NCBI GenBank assembly: GCA_017933995.1
Contig: JAGBKI010000017.1
Location: 28,119-92,118 of the forward strand
Origin: Bacteroidaceae bacterium
GTDB lineage: Bacteria > Bacteroidota > Bacteroidia > Bacteroidales > Bacteroidaceae
Reading direction: 5' to 3'
DNA length: 64,000 bases
Below are positions 7,732 through 16,289 of the stretch, piece by piece. Each line of letters starts with the position of its first letter. Position 1 is the first letter of the stretch. Both the position numbers and the translations under genes were made by a program. The notes beneath the pieces were generated by a model. It did no database searches. It was not told where the DNA came from and saw only the letters and a program-made list of their open reading frames with translations.

Positions 7732-9081
7732 ATGAAACGCTTGTTTATAGAGACCTACGGCTGCCAGATGAATGTGGCCGACAGCGAGGTGGTGGCATCC
7801 GTGATGCGGATGGCGGGCTACGAACTTTGCCAGGACGAGACGGAGGCCGACGCCATCTTCCTCAACACCTGCTCCGTGCGCGACAAGGCCGAGCAGCGCG
7901 TCGTCCACCGCCTTGAAGCCCTCCACGGCGAGGCTGCCAAGCGCGGGCGAAGGGTCATCCTCGGTGTGCTGGGCTGTATGGCCGAGCGTGTCAAGGAGGG
8001 CCTGCTCAACGACCACCACGCCGACCTCGTGGCCGGGCCGGACGCCTACCTCACGCTGCCCGACCTCGTGGCCCAGGTAGAAGCGGGCCACAAGGCCATC
8101 AACATCGAACTCAGCGGCACGGAGACCTACCGCGACGTCATCCCCGTGCGCTACTGCGGGGGCGGTGTCAGCGGCTATGTGAGCATCATGCGCGGGTGCA
8201 ACAACTTCTGCCACTACTGCATCGTGCCCTACACCCGAGGGCGTGAGCGCAGCCGCGACGTAGGCAGCGTGCTGGCCGAGGTGCGCGACCTGCGCGACCG
8301 AGGCTACAAGGAAATCACCCTGCTGGGACAGAACGTCAATTCCTACCGCTATACGGGCGATGACGGACAGGAGGTGGGCTTCCCCGAACTGCTACGCCGC
8401 GTGGCGCGCGAGGCCGGGCGCGAGGTGCGCATACGCTTCACGTCGAGCCACCCCAAGGACATGTCCGACGCCACGCTGCGCGTCATCGCCGAGGAGCCGA
8501 ACGTGTGCCGCCACATCCATCTCGCCGTGCAGAGCGGCAGCGACCGCGTGCTGGCCGCGATGAACCGCAAGTACACGCGAGCCTGGTACCTCGACCGTGT
8601 GGCCGCCATCCGACGCATCGTCCCCGGCTGCGCCCTTTCGACCGACATCTTCGCGGGCTACTGCGGTGAGACCGAGGAGGACCACGCGCTATCGCTCTCG
8701 CTGATGCGCGAGTGCGCCTTCGACGCCGCCTTCATGTTCAAGTACAGCGAGCGCCCCGGCACCTACGCCGCGCGCCACCTCGCCGACGACGTGCCGGAGG
8801 ATGTCAAGGTGCGCCGCCTCGGCGAACTCATCGCCGTGCAGAACGAACTCAGCGCAGCCAGCAACCGCGCCGAAGTAGGCACGGAGGTGGAGGTGCTGGT
8901 GGAAGGCCCCAGCCGCCGCAGCCGCGAGCAGCTCTGCGGGCGCACGGAGCGCAACAAGATGGTGGTCTTTCCGCGCCGCGACGGCCTGCGCCCCGGCAGC
9001 TACGCCCGCGTCCGCATCACCGGCAGCACCCAGGCCACGTTATTGGGCGATTTGTTGGAAAGATTGTCCCTTTATATATAA
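7732..9081 (+). CDS. miaB: tRNA-2-methylthio-N6-dimethylallyladenosine synthase MiaB
   Basis: 449 aa. The N-terminal UPF0004 domain begins MKRLFIETYGCQMNVADSE and supplies three Cys (YGCQMN, NTCSVRDKA, VLGCMAE) for one 4Fe-4S cluster. The radical SAM motif CNNFCHYC is at about residues 157-164. A C-terminal TRAM-like domain spans about 375-449. MiaB adds a methylthio group to i6A37 of tRNAs that read UNN codons. The ATG is the only sensible start and lies 4 nt after the -7 box. A hairpin terminator follows. Confidence 0.96.
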   Translation: MKRLFIETYGCQMNVADSEVVASVMRMAGYELCQDETEADAIFLNTCSVRDKAEQRVVHRLEALHGEAAKRGRRVILGVLGCMAERVKEGLLNDHHADLVAGPDAYLTLPDLVAQVEAGHKAINIELSGTETYRDVIPVRYCGGGVSGYVSIMRGCNNFCHYCIVPYTRGRERSRDVGSVLAEVRDLRDRGYKEITLLGQNVNSYRYTGDDGQEVGFPELLRRVAREAGREVRIRFTSSHPKDMSDATLRVIAEEPNVCRHIHLAVQSGSDRVLAAMNRKYTRAWYLDRVAAIRRIVPGCALSTDIFAGYCGETEEDHALSLSLMRECAFDAAFMFKYSERPGTYAARHLADDVPEDVKVRRLGELIAVQNELSAASNRAEVGTEVEVLVEGPSRRSREQLCGRTERNKMVVFPRRDGLRPGSYARVRITGSTQATLLGDLLERLSLYI

Positions 9082-9101
9082 ATACGGAGTGCGGCACGCA
9101 C

Positions 9102-9141
9102 AACAAGGCATAGACAGCACGTATGCAGCCTATGCCTTGTT
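9102..9141 (+). terminator. Terminator hairpin after miaB
   Basis: AACAAGGCATAG (9102-9113) pairs perfectly with CTATGCCTTGTT (9130-9141). The remaining gap to coaX (9142-9277) shows no gene. Confidence 0.65.
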
Positions 9142-9277
9142 CGTATCGCAGCCATACACAATGCCACGAAGCGCAGAACAATGTATTTTGCCACAATCAC
9201 AAGACCGACAAGCGTGTTAAAGTAACTAAAACACAGACAAAAACGCACGGTAAATGGGCTGCGGCTGTTTTTTGTTG

Positions 9278-9285
9278 TACTTTTG
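9278..9285 (+). promoter_or_regulatory. -7 promoter box TACTTTTG for coaX
   Basis: TAnnTTTG element 16 nt upstream of the coaX ATG at 9302, preceded by T-rich sequence. Confidence 0.65.
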
Positions 9286-9301
9286 CCCCGTAGAGTTACC
9301 C

Positions 9302-10036
9302 ATGAACCTTGTCATCGACATAGGCAACACATTCGCCAAGGCCGCCGTTTTCGAGGGCGTCACGCTCACCGACAGCGTGCACTGCCGCCGCCCGGACACC
9401 GCCGCGCTCGCCGACTTCGTGAGGCACTACCGCCCGTCGGCCTGCGCCTATTCCAGCGTGGCCACCGAGGCGTCCGACGTCGATATGCTTCTTTCGCGGC
9501 TGGCGTGTCCCGTGCTCCACGTGGGCGGCACGACACCTGTCCCTTTCCGCATAGCCTACCGCACGCCCCTGATGCTGGGCAGCGACCGTGTGGCCGCCGT
9601 GGCCGGCGCCTTGTGCCTGTTCCCGGGGCGCGACGTGCTGGTCATTGACGCTGGCACCTGCATCACGTTCGACCTGCTCACCGCCGACGGCGTCTACGAG
9701 GGCGGTAATATCTCGCCCGGCCCTTCCATGCGCCTCGCGGCGATGCACGAGGCCACGGCGCGCCTGCCCCTTGTCGGCCAGGAGGGTGAGTGCCCGCCAC
9801 TGGGCTACGACACCGAGACCGCCCTGCGCAGCGGCGTGCTGCGCGGCATAGGCTTCGAAATTGCGGGCTACGCCGACGAAATACGCCGCAGCCGTCCCAG
9901 CCTGCTCACCCTGCTGACAGGCGGCAAGAGTGGCCTGCTGCTGCCCCACATTCCCGATAGCGTCAAGCCTGAAGCCGTGCCACACCTTGTGGAATACGGT
10001 CTGAACCACATCCTGAACCACCACCAACAGTTATGA
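9302..10036 (+). CDS. coaX: Type III pantothenate kinase CoaX
   Basis: 244 aa from the ATG at 9302; upstream in-frame codons would run into the promoter. ASKHA-fold kinase: MNLVIDIGNTFAKAAVF is the N-terminal phosphate loop, MLGSDRVAAVAGA lies near residue 90, and VIDAGTCITFDLL near 112 is the second phosphate site. It phosphorylates pantothenate in the first step of coenzyme A synthesis. Its stop overlaps the ATG of the next gene by 4 nt, so it heads an operon with the outer-membrane protein and lptC. Confidence 0.93.
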   Translation: MNLVIDIGNTFAKAAVFEGVTLTDSVHCRRPDTAALADFVRHYRPSACAYSSVATEASDVDMLLSRLACPVLHVGGTTPVPFRIAYRTPLMLGSDRVAAVAGALCLFPGRDVLVIDAGTCITFDLLTADGVYEGGNISPGPSMRLAAMHEATARLPLVGQEGECPPLGYDTETALRSGVLRGIGFEIAGYADEIRRSRPSLLTLLTGGKSGLLLPHIPDSVKPEAVPHLVEYGLNHILNHHQQL

Positions 10037-11373
10037 ACACCCTTTCCACGCGCGCCCGTGCCGCCGCTGCGGCAGTGCAAAAGGGCGCGTTCTTCCTTTG
10101 CCTCGCTTTCGCCGCGCTGCCCGCCGCCGCACAGACCAACGGTAGCAACTCGCCCTATTCGCGCTACGGCTTTGGCTTGCCCGCCGACGGGGCGCAGAGT
10201 TTCAACAAAGGCATGGCCGGGACGGGCTACGCCTTGAGCGACGGCGAGCAACTCAACTTCAAGAACCCCGCCACCTATGCCGCCATCGACAGCGCGGCCT
10301 TCCTCTTCGACGTGGGCTTCACGCTGCAGAATGCCAACATCGGCACTTCGCGCAACCGCACCAACGCGCGCAACGCCCGTGTGGACTATGCCGCCGCCGG
10401 GTTCCGTATGCTGCCGGGCTTCGGCCTGTCGCTGGGTTTCCGCCCCTACAGCACTGTGGGCTACAACCTCTCCGGCACCAGCACCTTCGAGCGCGCGGGC
10501 ATCGACGTGACGCAGACCGAGACCTACAACGGCGACGGCGGACTGCGCGAAGCCTACCTTGGACTGGGCTTCAGCCCCTTCAAGGGCCTCTCCGTGGGCT
10601 TCAATGCGGGCTACCTGTGGGGCGAACTGAACCACAGCGTGAAGGCTTCTTTCAGCGACGCCACCATCTACACCCGCAACCGCAAGTATGAGGCCGACAT
10701 CAGCACCTACAAGGTGGAATTCGGCCTGCAATACCACAAGCGCCTCTCCCCCCTCCACGCCGCCTCCATCGGACTGGTCTACGGCCTGGGCCACGACATC
10801 GACTCGCGCGCCAGTTACTACGACCAGCAAATCAGCAGCACGACCGTTGTCTCCGCCGACACGCAGCGCGTGAACAAGGCGTTCGCCCTGCCCCACACGT
10901 TCGGCGTCGGACTGGGCTGGAACTACGCCGGGAAACTGCGCGTGGGGCTTGACTACACGTTCCAGAAGTGGGGCAGCGTCAAGTCGCCCGTACTCGACGG
11001 CACCACCTACGTCAGCCGTGCGGGCGAACTGAAAGACCGCCACCTCTTCTCGCTCGGCGCTGAGTTCATGCCCAACCCGCGCGGCAACAACTGGCGCGAC
11101 CACATTCGCTACAGCCTCGGCCTCACCTACGCCACACCCTACAGCCGCGTGAACGGCGAGGACGGCCCCTCGGAATACGGCGCAAGCCTCGGCGTCGCCC
11201 TGCCCATCACCACGTTGTACACCTACACGGGCAACTACCCCGTGCTGCACCTCTCCGCAGGCTACCGCCGCGTGCAGCCCAAACACTCCTGGCTGGTGTC
11301 CGAGAACTACCTGTGGGTCTCCGTCGGCCTGACGTTCAACGAGATGTGGTTCCAGAAGTGGCGCGTGCGCTAA
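10033..11373 (+). CDS. Outer-membrane beta-barrel protein (FadL/OMPP1-like)
   Basis: 446 aa. Signal peptide residues 1-34 (ending LAFAALPAAAQ), then NSPYSRYGFGLP and a YALSDGEQLNFKNPATYA stretch typical of the Bacteroidetes FadL-related outer-membrane family. The rest is alternating amphipathic strands (YSLGLTYATPYSRVNG) ending with aromatic residues. It overlaps coaX by 4 nt and precedes lptC by 6 nt. The ligand is unknown; long-chain hydrophobic compounds are the family precedent. Confidence 0.8.
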   Translation: MNTLSTRARAAAAAVQKGAFFLCLAFAALPAAAQTNGSNSPYSRYGFGLPADGAQSFNKGMAGTGYALSDGEQLNFKNPATYAAIDSAAFLFDVGFTLQNANIGTSRNRTNARNARVDYAAAGFRMLPGFGLSLGFRPYSTVGYNLSGTSTFERAGIDVTQTETYNGDGGLREAYLGLGFSPFKGLSVGFNAGYLWGELNHSVKASFSDATIYTRNRKYEADISTYKVEFGLQYHKRLSPLHAASIGLVYGLGHDIDSRASYYDQQISSTTVVSADTQRVNKAFALPHTFGVGLGWNYAGKLRVGLDYTFQKWGSVKSPVLDGTTYVSRAGELKDRHLFSLGAEFMPNPRGNNWRDHIRYSLGLTYATPYSRVNGEDGPSEYGASLGVALPITTLYTYTGNYPVLHLSAGYRRVQPKHSWLVSENYLWVSVGLTFNEMWFQKWRVR

Positions 11374-11379
11374 CTCCCT

Positions 11380-11994
11380 ATGCGTGCCGTCCCGTTCCTG
11401 CTTGTCCTCTCGCTGCTGCTCGCCTCGCTCTTCGGGGCGTGCAGCGACGACACCCCGCCCACCGGCGAGGCCATCGCCACACGCGACTCCCTGCCCGTGA
11501 TGGTCACGACCGGCGTTTCGAAACTCATCAGCGACAGCGGTGTCATACGCTACCGTATCGTGGCCGAGGAGTGGCGGATGCTGGACCGCACCAAGCCTCC
11601 GCGCCAGGAGTTCGTCAAGGGCATCTTTATGGAGCGCTATGACGCCAAGTTCAAGCCCAACCTCACCATACAGGCCGACACCGCCTACTGCTACGACCAG
11701 AAACTGTGGGAACTGCGGGGTCGCGTGCGCATCGTGAACCGCGAGAAAGGCACCGTCTTCACCACCGAGGAACTTTTCTGGAACATGTCCGACCACCTGC
11801 TCTACGGCAGTAAGCACATGCGCATCGTCGAACCCGACCAGGAAATCGAGGGCGACAGTTTCGAGGCCGACGAGCAGCTGAACCATTACCTCGTGCGCCA
11901 GAGCCGAGGCTTCATGCCCATGCCCGACGAGCGCAAACAGCCGCCCCACGACCCCCGCGACCTGGAACGCGAGCCGGGGGATACGGCGAAATAA
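11380..11994 (+). CDS. lptC: LptC-family LPS export periplasmic protein
   Basis: 204 aa. The N-terminal hydrophobic segment ends in LFGACSDD, a weak lipobox. The body has the OstA/LptC-like jellyroll pattern (FMERYDAKFKPNLTIQADTA, LWELRGRVRIVNREKG, VFTTEELFWN). LptC links LptB2FG in the inner membrane with LptA in moving lipopolysaccharide to the surface. It is third in the coaX operon, and coaX-OMP-lptC-CorC is an order seen in related genomes. Confidence 0.85.
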   Translation: MRAVPFLLVLSLLLASLFGACSDDTPPTGEAIATRDSLPVMVTTGVSKLISDSGVIRYRIVAEEWRMLDRTKPPRQEFVKGIFMERYDAKFKPNLTIQADTAYCYDQKLWELRGRVRIVNREKGTVFTTEELFWNMSDHLLYGSKHMRIVEPDQEIEGDSFEADEQLNHYLVRQSRGFMPMPDERKQPPHDPRDLEREPGDTAK

Positions 11995-12020
11995 GGAAGC
12001 CCTCCGCCTACAGCCAGGGC

Positions 12021-12041
12021 TATTCGCATAAAAAACGAATA
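12021..12041 (+). promoter_or_regulatory. Inverted repeat TATTCG-N9-CGAATA
   Basis: Arms at 12021-12026 and 12036-12041, two bases before the ATG of the truncated antitoxin-like ORF. The position fits an operator for an autoregulating HTH antitoxin, but this is inference. Confidence 0.45.
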
Positions 12042-12043
12042 CT

Positions 12044-12202
12044 ATGCAAACAAACAAGGACTTACATAGTTTTGACCTGGTGATGGACGCGCTCTATGGC
12101 ACTCCTGGCAGTCTTGAACGCGAGCAGTTCAGGCGCGAAGCCTATTCCTATTGTGTGGGGCAGATTGGCCACGATGCGCGCAATCCACGCCCCGTGGCCT
12201 AA
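12044..12202 (+). pseudogene. Truncated XRE/HigA-type antitoxin N-terminus (52 aa)
   Basis: The ORF runs ATG 12044 to TAA 12200-12202. It reads FDLVMDALYGTPGSLEREQF and then EAYSYCVGQIGHDAR. This resembles the N-terminal lead-in of Bacteroidales HTH antitoxins (GTPxRxxFE..., then a helix before the HTH), but the HTH itself is absent. No toxin is adjacent. It lies between lptC and the CNNM/CorC gene, so it may be a remnant of an inserted toxin-antitoxin gene, or a small functional ORF. The match is by recalled family pattern, not by search. Confidence 0.5.
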
Positions 12203-12227
12203 GCCAGCCTTTTTCTACCTGTTAAAA

Positions 12228-13484
12228 ATGCCCCTCCTCTCCATCCTCCTCCCCCTGCTGCTCGCCTTTTTGGCCGAAAGCTGCTACGTGGCGTTTATGC
12301 GTCCAGACGTGCTGCTGTGGCAGGCGGGGCAGGACGAGTACCGCCACGTGCGGCGCGCCTTCACACTGATGAGCCGCCACAACCGCCTTCTGCTGCAGAC
12401 GCTGCGCGCCGTGACCGCCGGGGGGCTGCTGGCAGCCGGCGTGGCGGGCGCCCACCGCGCATTGGTGTGGGTGGAGCGCGTGCCGGGCGGCGCGCTGGCC
12501 GCGATACTTGTGGCCGCCACGCTGCTCTTCGTCTTCCTGCTCGGCGCCTTGCCCTACCGCCTTTTCGGCACCGACCGCCACAGCCTCACCAAACGCCTCC
12601 TGGCCTGGCCTGCCGTGGTGCTGTTCGGCCTTTGCGGTTTGCCCGTGGCCCTGCTCAGCGCCTTCACCGCCGCCTGCCTGCGCTTCTTCGGCATCGCCAC
12701 CGTGCCGCCCGTCAAGGCCGCGCGGGGCTACGACCTCGAAGCACTGCTGCGCATCGGGCTGGAGCAGAGCGGCACAGCCCGCAGCCGTGACAGCGAGGTG
12801 CGGCTGCTCCACAACGCCTTGGAGTTCAGCGACGTGAGTGTCAAGGAGTGCCTCGTGCCGCGCACGGAAATTGTCTTCGTGGAGCGCACGGCCACGCTCG
12901 ACGAACTGCGCCACACCTTCGTCAGCAGCGGCAAGTCGAAAGTCATTGTCTGCCACGACGACCTCGACCACATAGCGGGCTACGTCCACTCATCCAGCCT
13001 GTTCCGTCGCGGCGAGGACTGGACGAAAGGCATCCTGACGCTGCCCGCCGTGCCCGAGTCGATGCCCGCGTCCGAACTGCTGCCCACGCTGCTTCAGGCC
13101 AAGCGCTCGCTGGCCGTCGTCGTCGACGAGTTCGGCGGCACGAGCGGCATTGTCAGCATCGAAGACCTGGTGGAGGAAATTCTCGGCGACATCGAGGACG
13201 AGCACGACTTCACCACGCTTACCGCGCGCCGCGCCCCCGACGGCGACTACCTGCTCTCGGCGCGCCTCGAAGTGGAGCGCGTAAACGAGATGTTCGCCCT
13301 GCGCCTGCCCGAGAGCGACGACTACACCACCGTGGCGGGCCTGCTGCTCCACACGTTGCGCCGCTTCCCCAAGAACGGCGAGGCCGTGCGCGTGGGCGAC
13401 TACCTCTTCAAAATCATACGCGCCACGCCGCGCAAGATAGAACTTGTGCGCCTGCACGCCAGCGAGACTGGAACTTCGGTTTAG
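12228..13484 (+). CDS. CNNM/CorC-HlyC family membrane protein (GldE-like)
   Basis: 418 aa from the ATG at 12228 (MPLLSILLPLLLAFL). Residues 1 to about 160 hold a CNNM-like membrane domain with several hydrophobic helices. Two CBS motifs follow (VKECLVPRTEIVFVERTATL and LAVVVDEFGGTSGIVSIEDL, with the IEDLVEEILGDIEDEHD linker). A CorC_HlyC domain closes the protein (LSARLEVERVNEMFAL...GDYLF). Relatives act in Mg2+/Co2+ homeostasis or, as GldE, assist gliding/T9SS. It is probably the tail of the coaX-lptC operon. Confidence 0.85.
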   Translation: MPLLSILLPLLLAFLAESCYVAFMRPDVLLWQAGQDEYRHVRRAFTLMSRHNRLLLQTLRAVTAGGLLAAGVAGAHRALVWVERVPGGALAAILVAATLLFVFLLGALPYRLFGTDRHSLTKRLLAWPAVVLFGLCGLPVALLSAFTAACLRFFGIATVPPVKAARGYDLEALLRIGLEQSGTARSRDSEVRLLHNALEFSDVSVKECLVPRTEIVFVERTATLDELRHTFVSSGKSKVIVCHDDLDHIAGYVHSSSLFRRGEDWTKGILTLPAVPESMPASELLPTLLQAKRSLAVVVDEFGGTSGIVSIEDLVEEILGDIEDEHDFTTLTARRAPDGDYLLSARLEVERVNEMFALRLPESDDYTTVAGLLLHTLRRFPKNGEAVRVGDYLFKIIRATPRKIELVRLHASETGTSV

Positions 13485-13521
13485 TCCTCAGCACAACCTT
13501 TCTCCTTTTCCACTATCTCAT

Positions 13522-14550
13522 TTAATAGTAGAAGTCGAGTGTCAGCGGCAAATGGTCGCTAGCACCACCATGAAAATGCGTGCCCAAAAAAGTGCGGCGC
13601 ACCCGAACTTCGCCACGCCGCCCATCTGGTTCGAGGAGATGGGGCAGTGCGGCAATGGCGCAATCGCTTTCCGACGTATGAAAAGAGCTATACGAAAGTA
13701 GTCCGCCGCTCACGACGATGTTGTCCAGTCGGTTCCAACGGCCACGGAACTTATATGTTCCCGATATACCGGGTTCTGCTGCAAGCCGCGCAGTGAGCAC
13801 ATAGAGTCCGCACTGTTTTATTTCCTTCACAGCATCGGGCGGGGGCGATGCGGAAAGAACGAAACGAATGGCTGCATTGTGCGGCTCATCGTTGAAATCG
13901 CCCGTTATGATTATTTTTGCCGTGCTGTCGGCCTGCAACAGACTATCGGCCACCGCAGCCATCACCGCCGAAGCTCTAAGACGAGCGGGTTCCGATGCAC
14001 GCCGTCCGCCACGACGGCTCGGCAGGTGGCACACCATTATATATAAGGTATCGCCCGAGGAGGTTTCCCCCTTGACGTAGAGGATGTGGCGTAGCGGGCG
14101 ACCGCCACGCACATCATTGGGCACTGCATATTCCCGCGTGGCAATAGGACGAAACGACATCGGTTGGTAAAGTAGTGCTACGTCTATACCGCGCCTATCA
14201 GAGCTGTGTGTCATCACATACTCGTACCCCAACCGCGCCAGTAACGTCTGTCGGGTCAAGCAGGCTAACACCGAGTCGTTCTCAACCTCGCAAAGTGCCA
14301 TCACATCGACGGGCACGCTGCCGCCAAGTGCCGCCAGCGTTCGCGCTACGAGGGACAACTTAGTCCGATAGCGCTGTGCATTCCACCCGTATGCGCCATC
14401 GGGTAGGAAGTCGCGGTCATCAAAACCTTCATCGTGCAATGTGTCAAAAAGATTTTCCACATTCCACTCCACCAGTCTGAACCTGCGCTCCTGCGCAGTG
14501 GCCGATAGAACGAGTAGACAGCAAAAAAGGACGGTAAAAAGATATTTCAC
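13522..14550 (-). CDS. Secreted endonuclease/exonuclease/phosphatase family protein
   Basis: 342 aa. The start is taken as GTG at 14550-14548, giving [20 protein letters not shown], a full signal peptide; the in-frame ATG further upstream would cross the promoter. The EEP fold is shown by [12 protein letters not shown] (Asn and Glu near the start), [29 protein letters not shown] and a final [12 protein letters not shown], covering the catalytic Asp/Asn/His set. It probably cleaves phosphodiesters in the periplasm or outside. TACCTTTG lies 4 nt before the GTG, so the mRNA may be leaderless. It is divergent from gpmI. Confidence 0.88.
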   Translation of the reverse strand: MKYLFTVLFCCLLVLSATAQERRFRLVEWNVENLFDTLHDEGFDDRDFLPDGAYGWNAQRYRTKLSLVARTLAALGGSVPVDVMALCEVENDSVLACLTRQTLLARLGYEYVMTHSSDRRGIDVALLYQPMSFRPIATREYAVPNDVRGGRPLRHILYVKGETSSGDTLYIMVCHLPSRRGGRRASEPARLRASAVMAAVADSLLQADSTAKIIITGDFNDEPHNAAIRFVLSASPPPDAVKEIKQCGLYVLTARLAAEPGISGTYKFRGRWNRLDNIVVSGGLLSYSSFHTSESDCAIAALPHLLEPDGRRGEVRVRRTFLGTHFHGGASDHLPLTLDFYY

Positions 14551-14554
14551 AGCG

Positions 14555-14562
14555 CAAAGGTA
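14555..14562 (-). promoter_or_regulatory. -7 box TACCTTTG for the EEP gene
   Basis: Minus-strand TAnnTTTG ending 4 nt before the GTG start. The eight bases and spacer (CGCT) closely match the arrangement before the gene starting at 932. Confidence 0.6.
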
Positions 14563-14626
14563 AGTCTTTCTGCCCGTCAAAAAACACTTTGCGCATCGCC
14601 CGTGGGCGCATTTGCGCTTTTTCACG

Positions 14627-14634
14627 TACTTTTG
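14627..14634 (+). promoter_or_regulatory. -7 promoter box TACTTTTG for gpmI
   Basis: Plus-strand TAnnTTTG about 32 nt upstream of the gpmI ATG, divergent from the EEP promoter. Confidence 0.65.
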
Positions 14635-14666
14635 CCGCGCAACAAAAAAAACTTAAGACCAAAGAT

Positions 14667-16208
14667 ATGGCAATCCGAAAGAAAGCGTTGCTGATGATTC
14701 TCGACGGATGGGGCATCGGCGACAAGCAGAAAGACGACGTGATTTTCAACACGCCCACCCCGTTCCTTGACAGCCTCAACGCCGAGTGCCCCCACTCACA
14801 GCTGCTGGCCAGCGGCGAGAACGTGGGTCTGCCCGACGGACAGATGGGCAACTCCGAGGTGGGACACCTCAACATCGGCGCCGGACGCGTGGTCTACCAG
14901 GACCTCGTGAAAATCAACCGCGCCTGCCAGGACGGCTCAATCCTGCAGAACCCCGAAATCCAGCGCGCCTACAGTTACGCCCGTGACAACGGCAAGAGCC
15001 TGCACCTGATGGGTCTGACGAGCGACGGCGGCGTGCACTCCTCGCTCGACCACCTCTTCAAACTCATTGAAATCGCCGCCGAGTACGGCATCGCCCAGCG
15101 CACCTACGTGCACTGCTTCATGGACGGGCGCGACACCGACCCCAAGAGCGGCAAGGGCTTCATCGAGCGCCTCACCGCCCAATGCGACCAGTACGGCGCA
15201 CACGTGGCCAGCATCATCGGACGTTTCTACGCCATGGACCGCGACAAGCGCTGGAACCGCGTCAAGGTGGCCTACGACCAGCTCGTCGAGGGCAAGGGAC
15301 GGCAGGAGACCGACATGGTGCAGGCCGTGCAGGGGTGCTACGACCGCGACACCGAGGAAAACAAGGACACCGACGAGTTTATGGAACCCCTCGTGAACGC
15401 CAACGTCGACGGACGCATCAAGGAGGGCGACGCCGTCATCTTCTTCAACTACCGCAACGACCGCGCCAAGGAACTCACCGTGGTGCTCACGCAGGAGGAT
15501 AAGCCCGAGGAGGGTATGCACACCATACCCGGCCTGCAATACTTCTGCATGACGCCCTACGACGCTTCGTTCACCGGCGTGCACATCCTCTTCCCCAAGG
15601 AGAACGTGGACAACACGCTGGGCGAGTTCCTCTCGAAACAGGGTCTCACGCAGTTGCACACCGCCGAGACCGAAAAATACGCGCACGTCACGTTCTTCTT
15701 CAACGGCGGACGCGAAGCGCCCTTTGAGGGCGAGGACCGCATCCTCGTGCCCTCGCCCAAAGTGGCCACCTACGACCTCAAGCCCGAGATGTCGGCCTAC
15801 GAGGTCAAGGACAAACTCGTCGCCGCCATCCGCGAGGACAAGTACGACTTCATCGTGGTGAACTTCGCCAACGGCGACATGGTGGGCCACACGGGCGTTT
15901 ACGGCGCCATCGAGAAAGCCGTCGAGGCCATCGACAGCTGCGTGCGCGACGTCATCACCGCCGTGCGCCAGACAGGCTACGAGGCCATCATCATCGCCGA
16001 CCACGGCAACGCCGACCACGCCCTCAACGCCGACGGCACACCCAACACCGCCCACTCGCTCAACCCCGTGCCGTTCATCTACGTCACCGACAACAAACAG
16101 GCGCGCGTCGAGGACGGCATCCTGGCCGACGTGGCACCGAGCCTGCTCCACATCCTCGGCCTGCCCCAACCCGCCGAAATGACTGGGCGCGACCTCATCA
16201 AGGACTAA
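14667..16208 (+). CDS. gpmI: 2,3-bisphosphoglycerate-independent phosphoglycerate mutase
   Basis: 513 aa from the ATG at 14667, the normal length. [10 protein letters not shown] (first metal site), [15 protein letters not shown] with the catalytic Ser, [11 protein letters not shown], and [13 protein letters not shown] near the C-terminus make up the two-Mn phosphatase-like centre. It interconverts 3- and 2-phosphoglycerate in glycolysis. It stands alone between its promoter and a strong terminator. Confidence 0.97.
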   Translation: MAIRKKALLMILDGWGIGDKQKDDVIFNTPTPFLDSLNAECPHSQLLASGENVGLPDGQMGNSEVGHLNIGAGRVVYQDLVKINRACQDGSILQNPEIQRAYSYARDNGKSLHLMGLTSDGGVHSSLDHLFKLIEIAAEYGIAQRTYVHCFMDGRDTDPKSGKGFIERLTAQCDQYGAHVASIIGRFYAMDRDKRWNRVKVAYDQLVEGKGRQETDMVQAVQGCYDRDTEENKDTDEFMEPLVNANVDGRIKEGDAVIFFNYRNDRAKELTVVLTQEDKPEEGMHTIPGLQYFCMTPYDASFTGVHILFPKENVDNTLGEFLSKQGLTQLHTAETEKYAHVTFFFNGGREAPFEGEDRILVPSPKVATYDLKPEMSAYEVKDKLVAAIREDKYDFIVVNFANGDMVGHTGVYGAIEKAVEAIDSCVRDVITAVRQTGYEAIIIADHGNADHALNADGTPNTAHSLNPVPFIYVTDNKQARVEDGILADVAPSLLHILGLPQPAEMTGRDLIKD

Positions 16209-16228
16209 ACTCATCCCTGTTCCATTAC

Positions 16229-16268
16229 TGCGGGGAGCAAGCCTGCATGGGTTTGCTCTCCGCAATTT
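16229..16268 (+). terminator. Rho-independent terminator after gpmI
   Basis: TGCGGGGAGCAA (16229-16240) pairs with TTTGCTCTCCGCA (16252-16264), followed by ATTTCT. Confidence 0.8.
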
Positions 16269-16289
16269 CTGTTTACAACAGAAAACGCA

